Source: Quercus robur (lineage: Eukaryota > Streptophyta > Magnoliopsida > Fagales > Fagaceae). From it: a stretch of 64,000 bases of DNA. Positions within the stretch are counted from its first letter, which is position 1, and every line of letters starts with the position of its first letter. The position numbers and the translations under genes were made by a program. Shown piece after piece: positions 1 through 14,100 of this stretch. The notes beneath the pieces are model-generated. The model saw nothing but the letters and a program-made list of their open reading frames with translations. It made no database searches and had not been told where the DNA came from. The stretch is from assembly GCF_932294415.1 (NCBI RefSeq), contig NC_065541.1, forward strand, positions 50,880,290 to 50,944,289. The letters run 5' to 3'.

Positions 1-324
1 TTCCTCAACTAATTTCATTAATACCTCTTCATTGAATGCATGAATTAAAATCCATCTTCTATCTCTTGCAAATTAGGTGGGCCACATGACAGAGAAATAG
101 TGAGAGAGAGAGCATTTCCTTTGGCGCTTTTTCGGCTAGTGGTTTTTTCATTTTACAAGTTGAGATATATGGCTGTATTTTCCTTTAAAAGTTCCAACAA
201 CCTCACAGTGCATTTATAGTACTTGTGAATTGTGATGCTTTCATGAGAGAGAGAAAGAGAGAGATGATACCGTGTCAACAATGACCAGTCTGGCCTTAGT
301 TATTGCTTTTCAATGCAATCTCAC

Positions 325-332
325 CTATAAAT
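325..332 (+). promoter_or_regulatory. Putative TATA box of the CYP86A gene
   Basis: The string ctataaat lies about 450 bases upstream of the CYP86A start codon, after GA-rich stretches (about 99-112 and 246-263). If used, it implies a 5' leader of roughly 420 bases rich in pyrimidine tracts. There is no transcript evidence, so this is a motif match plus position. Confidence 0.4.
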
Positions 333-780
333 TTCTTTCTACATTACTCCATACTGTACTACTCAGTGTCTTCTGCTCCCACTACTCTGCTCTGCGAATC
401 ACTTGTCGCTTAATTATTTCTAGTTCTAAATACCTTAACAACTCTTCTTTCTTTTTCCCATCAAGAACTCCATTTTCTCTACAATGGTACCTCATTTTTG
501 TCACTGACCCATCATTATTATTCTGTGGAAAACCAAGTCTTGGTTTTTCTTCTTTAGTCAAGTTGTTAGATTTCAGATTCAAAACAAGTATATACATACC
601 TGGTGAGTTTTACATATACAACGTTTTTCGGGAAAACAAGAAGAAGCGGAATTCTAAAAGAACTTTTTTTTTTTTTTTTCTTTTTCAGAAATGTCGTTTT
701 CTTCTTCCCTCTGAAGCTGGAACTATACGTGGTTTTCCGGGAAAACACTTTCCCATCATTTTTTCAGTGTAAAGGAAACT

Positions 781-2460
781 ATGGATGTGTCCACGGCTCT
801 ACTGCTTTTAACGGCGATCACGGTGTATCTACTATGGTTCACATTCATCTCACGGACGTTAAAGGGTCCGCGTGTCTGGCCCCTATTGGGCAGTCTTCCA
901 GGCTTAGTTGAGAACTGTGACCGCTTACACGACTGGATCTACGACAATCTCCGCGCGTGTGGCGGCACGTACCAAACCTGCACCTGTGCAATTCCATTCC
1001 TCGCCAAAAAGCAAGGCCTCGTGACTGTCACATGCGACCCGAAGAATCTGGAGCACATTCTCAAGACCCGGTTCGACAATTACCCGAAGGGGCCCACGTG
1101 GCACGCCGTGTTCCACGATCTACTGGGCGATGGGATCTTCAACTCCGACGGCGACACGTGGCTGTTCCAGAGGAAGACTGCCGCACTGGAATTCACCACC
1201 AGGACTCTGCGCCAAGCCATGGCTCGGTGGGTCAGCCGAGCCATTAAGGAAAGGCTTTGCGTAGTTTTAAAGACAGCCGAGCTCGAAGCCAAGCCAGTTG
1301 ATATTCAAGACTTGATGCTTCGGCTCACTTTTGATAATATATGCGGCTTGGCTTTTGGAAAGGACCCAGAGACTTGTGCGCCGGGGCTCCCTGAAAATAG
1401 CTTCGCATCGGCTTTCGACCGAGCCACAGAAGCCTCGCTTCAACGGTTTATTTTCCCTGAGGTTCTTTGGCGGCTCAGGAAATGGCTTCGGCTTGGGATG
1501 GAAGTCAGCCTGAGCCGAAGCTTGGTTCACGTAGAGGAGTATTTATCCAGTGTGATCGACGCCCGTAAGCTCGAGTTGCTGAGCCAGCCCAAAGATGGGA
1601 ACCCACACGACGATTTGCTGTCAAGGTTCATGAAGAAAAAGGAGTCCTACTCAGACTCGTTCCTGCAACACGTGGCACTCAATTTCATCCTAGCTGGACG
1701 TGACACGTCATCCGTTGCTCTCAGCTGGTTCTTCTACATGATGATCCAAAACCCAAGAATCGAGGAGAAAATCCTACGCGAGATTTGCAACGTCCTGATG
1801 GAGACACGTGGAGATGACGTGGCGAAATGGGTAGAGGAGCCACTTGGGTTCGAAGAGCTTGACCGATTGATATACTTAAGAGCAGCATTGTCGGAAACCC
1901 TAAGGTTGTACCCATCAGTACCGGAAGACTCAAAACATGTTGTCTCCGACGATGTATTGCCGGACGGTACATTTGTTCCGGCGGGTTCATCGGTCACATA
2001 TTCAATATACGCAACTGGGAGAATGAGGTCGACGTGGGGTGAAGATTGCCTAGAGTTTCGTCCAGAGAGGTGGCTGAGCTCGGACGGTAACAAGTTTGTG
2101 ATGCATGATTCTTATAGATTTGTTGCTTTTAATGCCGGACCCAGGATTTGTTTAGGGAAAGATTTAGCTTACTTGCAAATGAAGTCGGTGGCGGCGTCGG
2201 TGTTGCTCCGCCACAAGCTGGCGGTGGTGCCGGGGCATAAGGTGGAGCAGAAGATGTCATTGACGTTGTTCATGAAGTATGGGCTGAAGGTGAATGTGAA
2301 CCATAGGGATTTACAAGGAATTGTGGCTAGCTTGAAAATAGAGAGGAATAATGATGAGGGTGAACTGTTGTTGCATGGGAAAGAGTCTGTTATTGCCGCC
2401 GTTAAATGTAACGGCGAAAGTTGTGACAGAGTTGATGAGAGTAGTAGTGGGGTTGCTTAA
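781..2460 (+). CDS. CYP86A: Cytochrome P450 CYP86A-type fatty acid omega-hydroxylase
   Basis: Single-exon gene of 559 codons. CYP86A enzymes sit in the ER membrane and omega-hydroxylate C16/C18 fatty acids for cutin or suberin. Visible landmarks: an N-terminal hydrophobic anchor (about residues 5-24), a proline/glycine hinge ([13 protein letters not shown]), the I-helix oxygen-binding motif AGRDTS (305-310), the K-helix ExxR (E372-R375), FRPERW, and the haem loop [10 protein letters not shown] with Cys457 as iron ligand. Length and the absence of introns fit the subfamily. The start is the first ATG in frame before the anchor. The tail after about residue 515 is hydrophilic and acidic; such tails vary in the family. 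Subfamily member (A7/A8/A22-like) cannot be fixed by eye. Exon GC is clearly above that of the flanks, as usual for this gene type. No breaks seen. Confidence 0.95.
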   Translation: MDVSTALLLLTAITVYLLWFTFISRTLKGPRVWPLLGSLPGLVENCDRLHDWIYDNLRACGGTYQTCTCAIPFLAKKQGLVTVTCDPKNLEHILKTRFDNYPKGPTWHAVFHDLLGDGIFNSDGDTWLFQRKTAALEFTTRTLRQAMARWVSRAIKERLCVVLKTAELEAKPVDIQDLMLRLTFDNICGLAFGKDPETCAPGLPENSFASAFDRATEASLQRFIFPEVLWRLRKWLRLGMEVSLSRSLVHVEEYLSSVIDARKLELLSQPKDGNPHDDLLSRFMKKKESYSDSFLQHVALNFILAGRDTSSVALSWFFYMMIQNPRIEEKILREICNVLMETRGDDVAKWVEEPLGFEELDRLIYLRAALSETLRLYPSVPEDSKHVVSDDVLPDGTFVPAGSSVTYSIYATGRMRSTWGEDCLEFRPERWLSSDGNKFVMHDSYRFVAFNAGPRICLGKDLAYLQMKSVAASVLLRHKLAVVPGHKVEQKMSLTLFMKYGLKVNVNHRDLQGIVASLKIERNNDEGELLLHGKESVIAAVKCNGESCDRVDESSSGVA

Positions 2461-5106
2461 GGGATTGTTTTGGTGGATCGGTGAATTGAATTGGAATTGA
2501 ATTTGAAGAGGTCAGGTCACAGGGGGGTGGTGGAGCCGGTGGGCTTTGATTGAGCCACATGGATGAACTGGGTCTGGGGTTACACTTTTATTATTATGTG
2601 GGCGTGTTTATGACATCATGAATATGTTTCGCAGAATTACTTTTACGTACGTACACAATTCTTGCGAATATAAAATATAGTTTTTCACATACACAGTAGT
2701 ATTATTATTATTATTATTGAAGAGAGAGAGATATACATGGCTTTAACTCACTCCTGCTTTTTCTTGTTGGCTAGCTCCTTTGAAGTCCAAAAATTTTCTA
2801 TAATTTTCTAGCTTGTTGAATGTACCAAGCTCATTTATTTATTTATTTATTTCTCCATCTTGTGTAATTCCTGAGGTTATATAATAATAAAGTTAAATTC
2901 ATAGTTCACATGTGGTGCATGACTTTGCTTGAATGGATAAAGCTTCACATCCTTCTTCTTCTTTTTTCTCTTTTTTTCCCTTTAGCTTGAATGGAATTTC
3001 ACCATCACCATAATTGTTAGATAATTTTTTATGTCGAATGTTATTGTGCTCAAGTTGAGTTATTTCAAATCTTTACTAAAATAATTTGTAATTTTAGCAT
3101 TTCTCATCTCAAATTCACTTCACAATAGTATCTGAAATTAAGCGCATGATTTTAAAAGAATGAAGTCTATATTACAGGTATGTCATTCTTCTTATAATAT
3201 TAGTTTTTTCTTTTGGTTTAACCTTTTTAAGTCTTTAAAATGTTGTTGAGCATGCACTAGAGTGGTGTTCATTTGGTACGTAGAACAAATCAAATCCACA
3301 GCATTGCGCGTGTTGGTTAATTAATGTCATCATTAATTATACATGTCTAAATACCTACAGGCCACAGATAGTACATGTATTAGGATTTTTCTGCTCAATT
3401 TTGGTTTTATTAAATTATTCTAACCTTTTCTATCTATTATTTAAGCTAAGGTAAGCTACCGACTCTAGCTCTCTCTTATACAACCCTAGTCAAAAGGTCC
3501 GATGACCCCAGCAATTTTTGGATAGGAGGTGGATGACTTCATAATTAATGTAGTCCCAGCTCAGCAATTAAAATGCAAATGCATGTTCTTCCATACCCAG
3601 GATTGTTGACTGGCCCCAAAGAGTCCTACGAGTGCAATCAGCAATGACCAAGTCACATAGACTAGATTGGGCGTGCAATTGTACCCTGAGTATGAGATGA
3701 ATGCTGTGTTTGGTAATTTGTGGGGTGAAAAGTTGGAGGATAGAAAAAAGAAGAAAAAAAGAGAGGAAAATGCAATTTCCATTGTGTGAATGGGTTGAAA
3801 AGGAAGAGGGAACAAAATGTGGTGGTTGGAGTTTTTCATTTGAGACCATCAATTTTTTTTACTAGAGGTATATGGTTGTTTTTATTTTGACTCTATACAT
3901 TTCTACATTTTCATTCACTTCATATTTGATATATTTTTATATTGATCATGTTGTCAATTTCCATTAGTAATCTAGTGACACTAAACATTATATAGGTGAT
4001 GTGTCTTAATAGACAACACTTATTTCGTACTTAATAGTTTATAGTTAGATTACTAACAAAAGTGAACTTATATGAGAAACGTGTCTTAATTGACAATACC
4101 CAGTCAAATTTTTAACAGAAATGGACTTAAATGAGTAGTGTGTCTTAATAGTCTACACTTATCTTGCATTTAACAATCAATTTACTAATAAAAATGGACT
4201 ATAGGACCAATGTGAAAACAAAATCAAACATAACGTGCCAAAAAAAAAAACCCCAAATTTTAAATGTCAATAACTCTCACATAAAAATAAACAAACACTC
4301 AAAACTATTCTTAGGAAAAACCCAATCCATATTCTTCTAAGAATCTTCTCTTATCCAATTCATATTCTTCTAAGAATCTTCTCTTTTTCTTATATGGGAG
4401 GACCCTTGGACCAAAACCACCAATCCTTTGCAACAATACCTATTTCTAAACCTTTGCAACAACACCTATTTCTGAAGCTCCAATCCTTAAATAACGAATT
4501 TTCCTTCCATACCAAGAAAAAAAAAAAACTTCCCTTCCACACCAAGAAAACCAAATAACAAAAATCAAATCCAAATAGGAATTTGACACAATTTCTAACC
4601 TTATATATGCAAAGAAAGTAAGAAACTACTAAAAGGAGGCAGCATTATGAATGCAAAGGAAACTAAAATGTCTCAGGTCTCTAACAAGATAGAAAGTAGA
4701 GATAATATTGCTGTTCTTTGGAGGCATACAATAAGAATGATGTAGATTCATCCACGAAAATTTTGAGTTGTTATTAGTAGGTCCCCTTCAATGAAATGTA
4801 TTTGGTTGGTGGGTGCAAATTACCCGTAAATTCTCTGCCTTATACCATGTAAACGAAATGAAAGAAAATGGAACCTGTAAAAAGGATTTTGAAGTCAAAA
4901 CCAAAAGATGTTGGAGCAAATTAAGGGCCTCACAAGTTGGTATAAAAACTTGAATGGCAGCATCTTAAGCCTCGATTGCCCAGCAGGGTTTTGCCCTTGC
5001 ATGTGTTGCTAATGCTTGGGTTTTTATGTTTCTTCCATCTCTTTATAACTTGATCGATCTCAATAGTTATGTCCATTGCATCTTTCCCTGCCATTCTCAC
5101 ATTTTT
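2461..5106. other. Intergenic spacer between CYP86A and the anion transporter
   Basis: AT-rich DNA with no credible gene. The first 400 bases are probably the CYP86A 3' UTR (AATAAA-like strings near 2883-2890; an ATT microsatellite at about 2700-2717). A direct repeat of about 35 bases, carrying the string attcttctaagaatcttctc, occurs at about 4331 and 4365. The last stretch, about 4950-5106, is probably the 3' UTR of the minus-strand transporter. Short open frames near 3561-3852 have no recognisable content. Confidence 0.6.
3955..4200. repeat. Three degenerate tandem repeats of about 75-85 bp
   Basis: The phrase gtgtcttaat followed by agacaacact or a close variant recurs three times (about 4001, 4081 and 4140). 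Each copy is followed by an AT-rich spacer ending in a variant of actaataaaaatggact. The copies are strongly diverged and their origin is unclear. Confidence 0.6.
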
Positions 5107-8100
5107 CTATTCAAGAATTTTTTCTCCAGTTGAAAACAAGTTCCAGACCAGCGTGCCTATGATATACAACACAACAGCCACCTTGAATACATCATCCCAA
5201 GAACCTATAGAAAAAAGAGTTGGAAAGAATACGTGAGCTGAAACAAAAAGTTCATAAGAAAAGCAAATTTTAGGTGGCAAATTGTTTCCTTTGCTCCCAC
5301 TGTACTAGCACCACTGTCATCAAGACTGCCCCTTTGGGACCATTTGGACCTCACAAATGATGAAAACCCTGATGAAATGGCACCAGTACAGCAGAAGTTC
5401 ATACTTTTTCTCATGTAATGAATGTATGGTTTGTTTACCTCGTTGAAGTATGTAACCAGTTGCAGCTGTACCAAACACACCAGCAAGCACTCCAGCCGTG
5501 TTTGACAGTCCCAACAAAACTCCCTGCAATTAATGTCAATAGCTTTTTTCTTTTTTTCTTTTTTTAACTTTTGGAATAATAAATACTTTTTAACCTTTTA
5601 ATTCTATAGACATTTTAAAATTTAAATAAATTAATGGCTTTTTGCAGAAGAAATGAAATAAAAGTGGAACTTGATTAAAGGACAAGACAGATCATAATGT
5701 AGTTATGGGATTCTAAAAGGGGAAAAGAAAAAGAAGGAATAATAGGAATAACTCACAGAATAGCGAGGTCCAATGTCTTGGTGATTGGAATAGAGACCAG
5801 ATTGTGAAAATGCATCGGATCCCTGTGAGGAAAAAGTATGTGTTAGTCAATTACATAACAAAAGTTTTGACAGAATCAAAATTTGCCGCTAATTTTACGG
5901 CTTCCATAAGAACAAAAATTTTAAAAGGTGGTGCTTCTACAAGTAATATTACAAATAAAGAAAGAGCATATGAAACTTCATGCCCATTTCTTCACAAGCC
6001 TTTACAATATACCCTTCTGCACTTATATAGAGCAACATATAGGTTCTAATTATTTTTTATATGTTTTAATTTCTAATTATTTCCCTTCTCTATTTACTAA
6101 ATAGAAACATTGTGTCATATCATTGCAGGATACAGAAACTTCTAATTTTGAGGTACATGCCTGGCCTTCCTTCCCAAGGTGGCAATCCACAGGATCATAA
6201 AGTTGCAACTGAACAGAATTTATTCTCAAAGTCAAAGCTTCATTCCAATTTTGGTAATTGACTAATTGCATTCATAATTCTTTATTAGACCGCCAATTCA
6301 TATTCCATGCAGAACTCAGTGGACTAGTATAAACACAACATATGTCCAAACACCACATTGTATGACCTAAATTTGAATAAAGCATAAACAATTGTTTTCA
6401 GATTTATCAACGCCTGAAATGTACTATAAGAAGGGCCATGCAGACTAGCTAAGGACATCTAAAGAATGACAAAAGCTCACATGTCTTCTCTTAGAGACTA
6501 TTGCAGCTTGACAACCAAGAGGATCATAACATTCATCAAAGCCTATATAACATCAGTAATCAGTAAAGGATATGCTTGATCTATTTATGTAAGCCCTTTA
6601 CTGTATTAGCTAAAACTACCAAAAATACCTCAAAAGGCTAGTCGTTTACCGCAGGGTGTGTATGCTTAATCTATATTGCTGCTCATTTACTGAAATGTCT
6701 GCTGACATTCAGTAATCTCTGTTTCTAATTTGAGTAAAAACCATTTTGACTTTTTTTGGCTATAAAAAGTAACACCTTGCTACTTTTACCATGCTCAATT
6801 TTCCTAAAAACTTTTGATTTTGGGAAATTCCCCCCCCCCCCCCCCCCTCCCCCCAAAACCCCCCCCAACAACAACAACAACACCAAAAAAAAAAAAAGGA
6901 AAGGAAAGGAAAATTAATTGAACTCCCAATTTTTTACGATACAACTGTTCAAAAACTCACCATAGATATACAGAATAAATATTGGGGTTGCATACTAGTT
7001 ATTAGAATAACAACAATCAAGCCTTAGTCCCAAAATTTTGGAGGTCAGCTATAGATCCTTAATAAACTAATCAATGTCGGCCACAGGTATAGAAATAGCC
7101 TTAAATAGTTTCTTCATAATTTTTTGTAAAAGGTGCTAGAATTTTTTGACAGAAGAGTTCATAAATGAAATATGATCTTAATTTTCTTAATGTCAGTACC
7201 CACTCAATTTCTATAGTCTGGAGTGAAAGATGACATTTTAGCTGCCCAAATCACCTCCCTGAATGGGATATTACTCAAATGAATTATAATTTCCTCTTAC
7301 ATTGTGCCTTTTAACATTAGTTAGGAAGCTGGAAAAAGTACACAATTCAAGCTATGGTGATATTGTTGTGAAACTAGCTCAAACCTGACTGCATGCCATG
7401 CATAGCACAGCCATAGCAGGTGTCTTCACATGGCTCAGCTGTGTAAGAAAGAAGGCTGGGCCCAAAAACCCAATCGATTGCATGATCTGCAACATTAAAA
7501 GGATTTAAAGTTCAATATATGAAATAGGAGAAGCACTAATTATATCTAAATTGCTCATTTACCATAATAATAATTTATCAAAGAGGGTTACTATAATCAT
7601 TCATTCATCTTGAAAAAACTTCCAAGAAGTCTTTTTCAAAAAATTATCCACTGTTAGTTGGAAAAATGTCATCTAGTTGGCATCAAATGGTGTTTCCAAC
7701 GGAGACATGGAGGGTACAAATCCCCCCTCCCCAGTTGTAACTACCGAATTATCAAAAAGAGTCAACAGAAATCATCTCCAAAAGAACTTGTAGCTTAATT
7801 GATATTAACCATGGAATGGTTGCTTTGTAATACCATTAGGACACTAGCCATATGCAATAGACAATTGCAAATCAGTAATATATGCAGTACCAATGTACAG
7901 AATACCATCATAAGACTTTACAATAAAAATCAGTCCTAATATCTTTTGTTTGTGTCTACATCGTCCATTTCTATAAACATTGATATAGTACAACATTTAA
8001 TTGTACATGATTAACATTTCAAAGTTAAGGAATATTGACTCTTGCCTTACGAACTGCTGTTATCGAAAGACCTCTGCTCACAAGTGTGTCTGCAATCCAG

Positions 8101-11100
8101 CCTCCTATATTTGCAAATACAGCCATGGTCAACCATGGCAAGACACAGAGCAGTCCCGATTCAGTTAGGTTGAACTTTAAAACCTGTGAAAACAACCAAG
8201 ATTAGGCAGGACAAGAATGACTTGGTTCATTCCTCAGATATAGACATCATTTGATGAACAAGAAGGTCACGGTTACTCATTAGCTCATTCCAGAGAAATT
8301 AACAGGCCATTGAACGTTACTCTTTACTCAAGCCTCAAAATATACAGAGACCAAATAGAGGATATATTGTAAATTTCAAACAGTTCCCAATAAGGATAAG
8401 TCACTCTAGAATTCCTTCATTATAATTGAGTAAAATAGATACTGGCACGACCATAAGTTTATTAGTCAAAGATCTGCATCACCCATCACAGGCTAGATTC
8501 CAAGTTTTACTTTCCTTTTTCTTTTATAAGCACTAGATTATTACATTATGAATTTGTACAGAATCTTCTAAGTTTCTGGCAACATAAATGTAACATTGAG
8601 TTAAAGGGAAAAGGATAGTTTGAATATCATTTTAAAGCAGCCTTGTTGGTCCAAAAGGGCTTGATAACTGTACAAATGATGCATCATCTATGCACCAAGA
8701 GTTTTGCAGAGGTCAGAGAATTCAAAGTTTGAGAGACCATCATGCATCAAAAAGCAAGCAAGGTAGCAAGTACTAATCAAAGACTGCAGAGCTGATTTCA
8801 ACTTAATGCAAGTCAGTCTCAAAGCAAACAATCATACTAGTAGACAGAAAATGAGGATGAATTTGTCACAAATGAAGAAATCATTTCCACATTTCATATT
8901 CAGATTTCTATGTCAACAAGCATATATCCATATAAATGATACTTTCTCTGTCTCAAAAACATGGGCTATATATCCCTTTTGGAAGTCTCACAGAAAGTGT
9001 CTATGCTCTAGGTCAAATATTCTTTTTGTATACTACATTACTTTCCTAAAATAACCTTTTTGTTTTTGCTTTAATTACAAGTGACGTATTTACTTTTCTA
9101 CTTTCAAATCAAAATTTAAGGAAAATTTTGGAAAACTAGTACAAAACTAAGTAGACAGAAAGAATTTATTACTATTTTCTTATAACTTGTGCTTTTAGCA
9201 AGGGACTAGTTTGGTGAGAAAGAGGGAGTAGAATAACAGGAATGTGGGAAACATAAACACAAATAGTGGCAATGGGTCAAGTACCTGATTGTAGTAAGTA
9301 GGCATCCAAGTCAATAGAATAAATGTTCCCCAATTATGGCAGAAGTGAGAGATTATAAGAGCCCAAACAGGTGCTTTTGATAAAATCAATCTCCAAGGAA
9401 TGACTGAAACAGGTTCCTTTGACACATTGCCACCCAATATAAACCTTTTCTCCTCCACACTAAGTTTTGGATCTTCTTTTGGTGAGCTATATGCCTGGCA
9501 AAAAAAAGGGAATAGTAGAGTTAACTTACATGGAATGACATCTGAAATTCAACTTGAACCAATACAATTATATCTTGCAGCCTAAAACAGGATATCATAT
9601 TTCTTGCTATAATTCTTCTTCTTCTTCTTCTTCTTCTTTTTTTTGGGGGGGGAGGGGGAGTGTTGTTAAGATTAGTGCTCTAAAATCCAATTTGTATGAC
9701 ATTTTCATTAATAAGAGTGTTCTATTTTCTAAACTTATATGAACATTGAGCACTATGTATTCATTTGATAAATAATCCATGGATTACATTGTGCGTGATT
9801 TAGGCAAGTTAATGAGATTAACATATAGAAGATCTAAATCATATTTCCTTATAACTCATAAGCTTTTCATAGTTGGTGATGAAATTGGGTATTTCATATG
9901 ATAAGATTATAATACATCATTCATAATAATTTTTCCTGATCATGGAAGTAGAGATTTCTGATTGATATGTTAATGTATTTAGAATACACTGAATATGATC
10001 ATTGTAAGTTATTATGCTAAACTACTATAACTTGAATAATTAAGCCCACGACTGCTAAAGAGCATTAATTCTCAATCCTGAGAAGATGGTAAACTCAAAC
10101 ATTAAATGTAAGTTGCTTTAACGTATCAATTATTATATTTTTATATCAAAGTAAAATATAAAATATAATAATGGTAACTTTGGATTAGTTATAAGATAAC
10201 AGGAGTCCAAAGTCCAAAAGAGTTAGGTTTTATTTTTCCGTTGGTCCCACGGGCTATGTATTTAAACACCCCTAGGGGTGGCCAATATAGAAAAAGAATT
10301 TTGTTGAGAAAACTCCATAGGGTCGACAAGAGCAAGAAAAAGAGAAAATAAAAAAATTCTCCCTCTCCCCACAAGCATAACACTTCTAGGAGTTTCAACA
10401 AAGGAAAAGCCCATTCTCTTGGCCAACACAAGTCATTGAAGTGAAGACTAAAGTGTTGCAAGATTTTTTATTGGGTTTCCTATTTAGAGCATCAAATGAA
10501 TGTGAGTTTTTATCTAAATTTCAAGATTCATGTAAAATTGTGATTTGTGCAAAATCAAGAGTAGATCTTGGTTTTTATTACACTGTGCATGATATGAATG
10601 ATATATGTATTTCCAACAGGGTGACACCTTTCATTTTCCATTGGAGAATAGCCAAAGAGAGAAAAATCTTACTTTGCTTAGCCATAATGCAAACCAAATA
10701 CTTCCAAGAGAGCCAAATGAGTAAAACACAGATGACCATCCAAAGTTTTGGATAAGAAGAGGTGAGGCAGCCAACCCTGTGACGGAACCAAGATACATGC
10801 CACTGTATACTAGTGCAAGTGCTCTACTTCTCTCAGACACTGGAATCCACTTAGAAAGTATATTATTCATAGCAGGCATAGCAACACCCTGTGAAGAAAG
10901 TTGTTACTGTTAAGAACAAGAATCCTCTATCTAGAAGAAGAAAGAAGAAGAAGAAATCTATCTCTAGTAGGGAAGAAGCTTACATATGACTTAGTTCAAA
11001 TCAGAAAATTTCAACTTTCAATGTGCCACTAGAACAGTTATTATAAAAAATAAAAAAAAAAGGGTACAATATCTTGAGCTATAACAAATCTAAAATTTAC

Positions 11101-14100
11101 AAGAAAATAATTATCAATGTACATGTGAGTTTGTAACTTTTCATTTCTTGAAAGAGGTCTATGATTAATTATATTTTAAATTGGTTTACACTGTCCTCAT
11201 CACACTTTTCTGGCTGGATAATCTGTCCTTTATACTACTGATCATTTACAAAGCTGGGGCCGCCATTTCATAAAGCAGAAAGAAAGTTGCTCAATTGATC
11301 ACATGATTAAAAATAAAAGGCTCATTGCAGTTATCTATCAAAACTATTGGGACATTTGCAATGTACATCCTAAACTACAAAATTTTTCAATCAACACTGT
11401 AGTTCAAACCACCATCCAAATCACCGTCTAAATTAATAGATTAGTGGACTTCTATCCACCCTAAACTATGTGGACATTTGCAATGTGCGCCTTAAACTAC
11501 AAAAGTACTGCTGCAATCATAACACTAATTTAAGGTTAATCTGTCCATTAATATATTAATTTAGACATAATTTGGACAGTAGAATGGACATTGCAAATTT
11601 ATCTTGAATTGAGGTGCTGATTGCAAGATTTTGTATTTAGGACATTACAAATGCCCCATAATTTAGAGCAGATACTGTAACTAACTCAAAATCTAATTGA
11701 TGTAGACAAGCCAAGCATAGCAGAAACAAAAGAGCATCATTGGAAGAGACCAACCTCACCGATTCCCATAAAAGCACGCACAACAAGCAAAAAAGGAAGC
11801 CCCACTCTTGCAGCAATAGGTGTCAAAATTGTTGCTATTGACCACCAGACCACCCCAAAACCTAATACTACCTTTCCACCAATTTTATCTGCCCATATGC
11901 CTCCAACAATCTATATGCCACAAAAGTATAAAGAGACTATGTTAGATTCAAAGAATTGAAAGTAGTATTTCTCACTTACAGTGGATGGGATCAATAGACA
12001 AATATGTGTGTGCGTGCGCACAAGACCAAAACATGTATTAGTGCCAATCTATATATATCTAAAAGTTGAAGTGTAGCATTTATTATTGCTATGCTCCAAT
12101 TGAGCCACATCATCAACCATATCAACTTTTTTTTTTTTTTTCCTTCATTTTTTAAACAATATTAATATATAAATAAATAGTGCAACTTTACACATTACCT
12201 TGAACAACCTTAACATTCTTTAACTCATTAAATCCAACTCACCATTAATTTAGCATTCTTACAATTCTCAACTCTTCATTTTCCCCTTCAAAACCATTTT
12301 GCTCTTTTGAAGTTCAAACCCTTCAATTGCCACCCCTATAATTAATTATGTTATTTTTAACACTATAAATTTCCAGTTGCTCTCTCTACCTCCGCAAAAG
12401 TTGCCAAAGTGGCATCAGATATGGAAAATCCCTTTGAGGTTTGTCCTTTCCCTTCTTATTTTTTCTTTTCCCCCAACTTCGGTTTTTCCATTGGATTTCT
12501 AAAGTTTGTGGATGATAAGTTTTTTGTGGGTTGCCGACAATGTGATCACTTTGGGGCTATGGGTGGCTAGGATTGGTTTGTTGGTTATGAGAAGGGTTTT
12601 CAAGAATCAGAAACCTCTACAACAACTTCTTACTTCATATTCATTTTGTACAATTTTTATTTTATATGTGTGTTTTACCCGTTCAATTTGTTTATCTTTG
12701 ATATTTTAGTTTTCTTACATTTGACATCTGTTTAACTCTATGTAAAAAAAATAAAAAAGAAAGAAAAAAAAAACCAGAGTTTAATGTATTTACCTATGAG
12801 TGTTTTGAAACAATAATAGAGTATACACTGTAATTATACTCCAATTATTGATTTCATATTTTTTGACTCAATGGTTCTTTTTTGTTGTGTAACCTTTCTC
12901 AATTTCTGTTTGGCTTCGACAAATATTATGTTTAGCACACTTTTTATTATTATGTGCAGCACATAATAATTTGATCTTACAGTTCAATAGACAATAAAAA
13001 ATCTACCTCAAAATTTTGGTTATGAGGAAATAGAAAATCTCAAAACATGATTGGGGGTTTAATTTTTATCTGATTTTGATAATGCTAAATGTGGAATTTG
13101 GTTCTTGCAGAGTTTAGGATCATTGATCTAGATACATGAGAGTATGACAATGAAGGTTTCTTAAGTGGCCAAAGACATTTCTAAGGAACTTTAAGAGAAG
13201 AAAGAAAGTTTTTTTTCAAAACTTCCATTATTTTATATAGTATAGATATGTATAGATATTGTTTTTGGTTTTTGATTCTTCATTGATTTCATGATTTAGT
13301 TATTAAGAAAAACCCAAAATAATAGAACGGAAATGGATAATACTTTTAAGAAGAACAAATTATTTTTAATAATTTTTAGAGAATAAATTATACATTATAG
13401 CATATTATAAAATAATTATATATTCCTATGCATCGTGTGGGTCTGCGACTAGTTCATATAAATGAAACCATCACAACCACAAATCTCAGAGGTAGAAACT
13501 TGACTAAATCCATCGCGATGCACTTACAAGTATATAGACAGCTAAATATTGCTAAAGTATTACAGGTATATTGAGTGAAACCTGAGTAAGTAGGTAGCCC
13601 CAGAAAAAGGAGGACTGAATTAAGCCAACTGTTGCACTGTTCCAGTTAAACTCCTTTGACATTGGAAGTATTGCAATGCTCATGTTCACCTAAAGTGAAA
13701 ATTCAGTTAGCAATAGAAAGGTAATGCAAATATGATGAATTTTTCCAGCAAGCATCTTGGATTTTTTGCAGTGCTCATGTTCTCCAAGAAGTGAACATCT
13801 AAGTTACTACAAGTTAGAGATATTTCTAAACCTAGAATTTCCATATAAACTTGAGATACCTTAAAACTCTCTAAAGAAACTCATTTATAATGAAAGGTAC
13901 AACAACTAGAAATACATGAAATGGAAAAGAATGATGCTAGCTGTGAAATACATGAGAAGATGGATGTGGCATACAAATAAAGATATAACATCAAAATACT
14001 CACACGGTCCATGTTGCACAACAGAAATGATGTAAAACAGAGCAGTACAATCACCCAGCGTTTGGGAAACTGCTCCCACCAAGGAGATACTTCCTCCACA

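Noticed and set aside
272-911. Open frames upstream of and overlapping the CYP86A start
   Set aside because: Low-complexity Phe/Lys-rich translations of the leader, with no recognisable domain.
8046-8056. Canonical GT donor (gtaagg) for transporter exon 7
   Set aside because: Using it shifts the frame into the next exon and removes conserved residues; the GC donor gives a perfect join.
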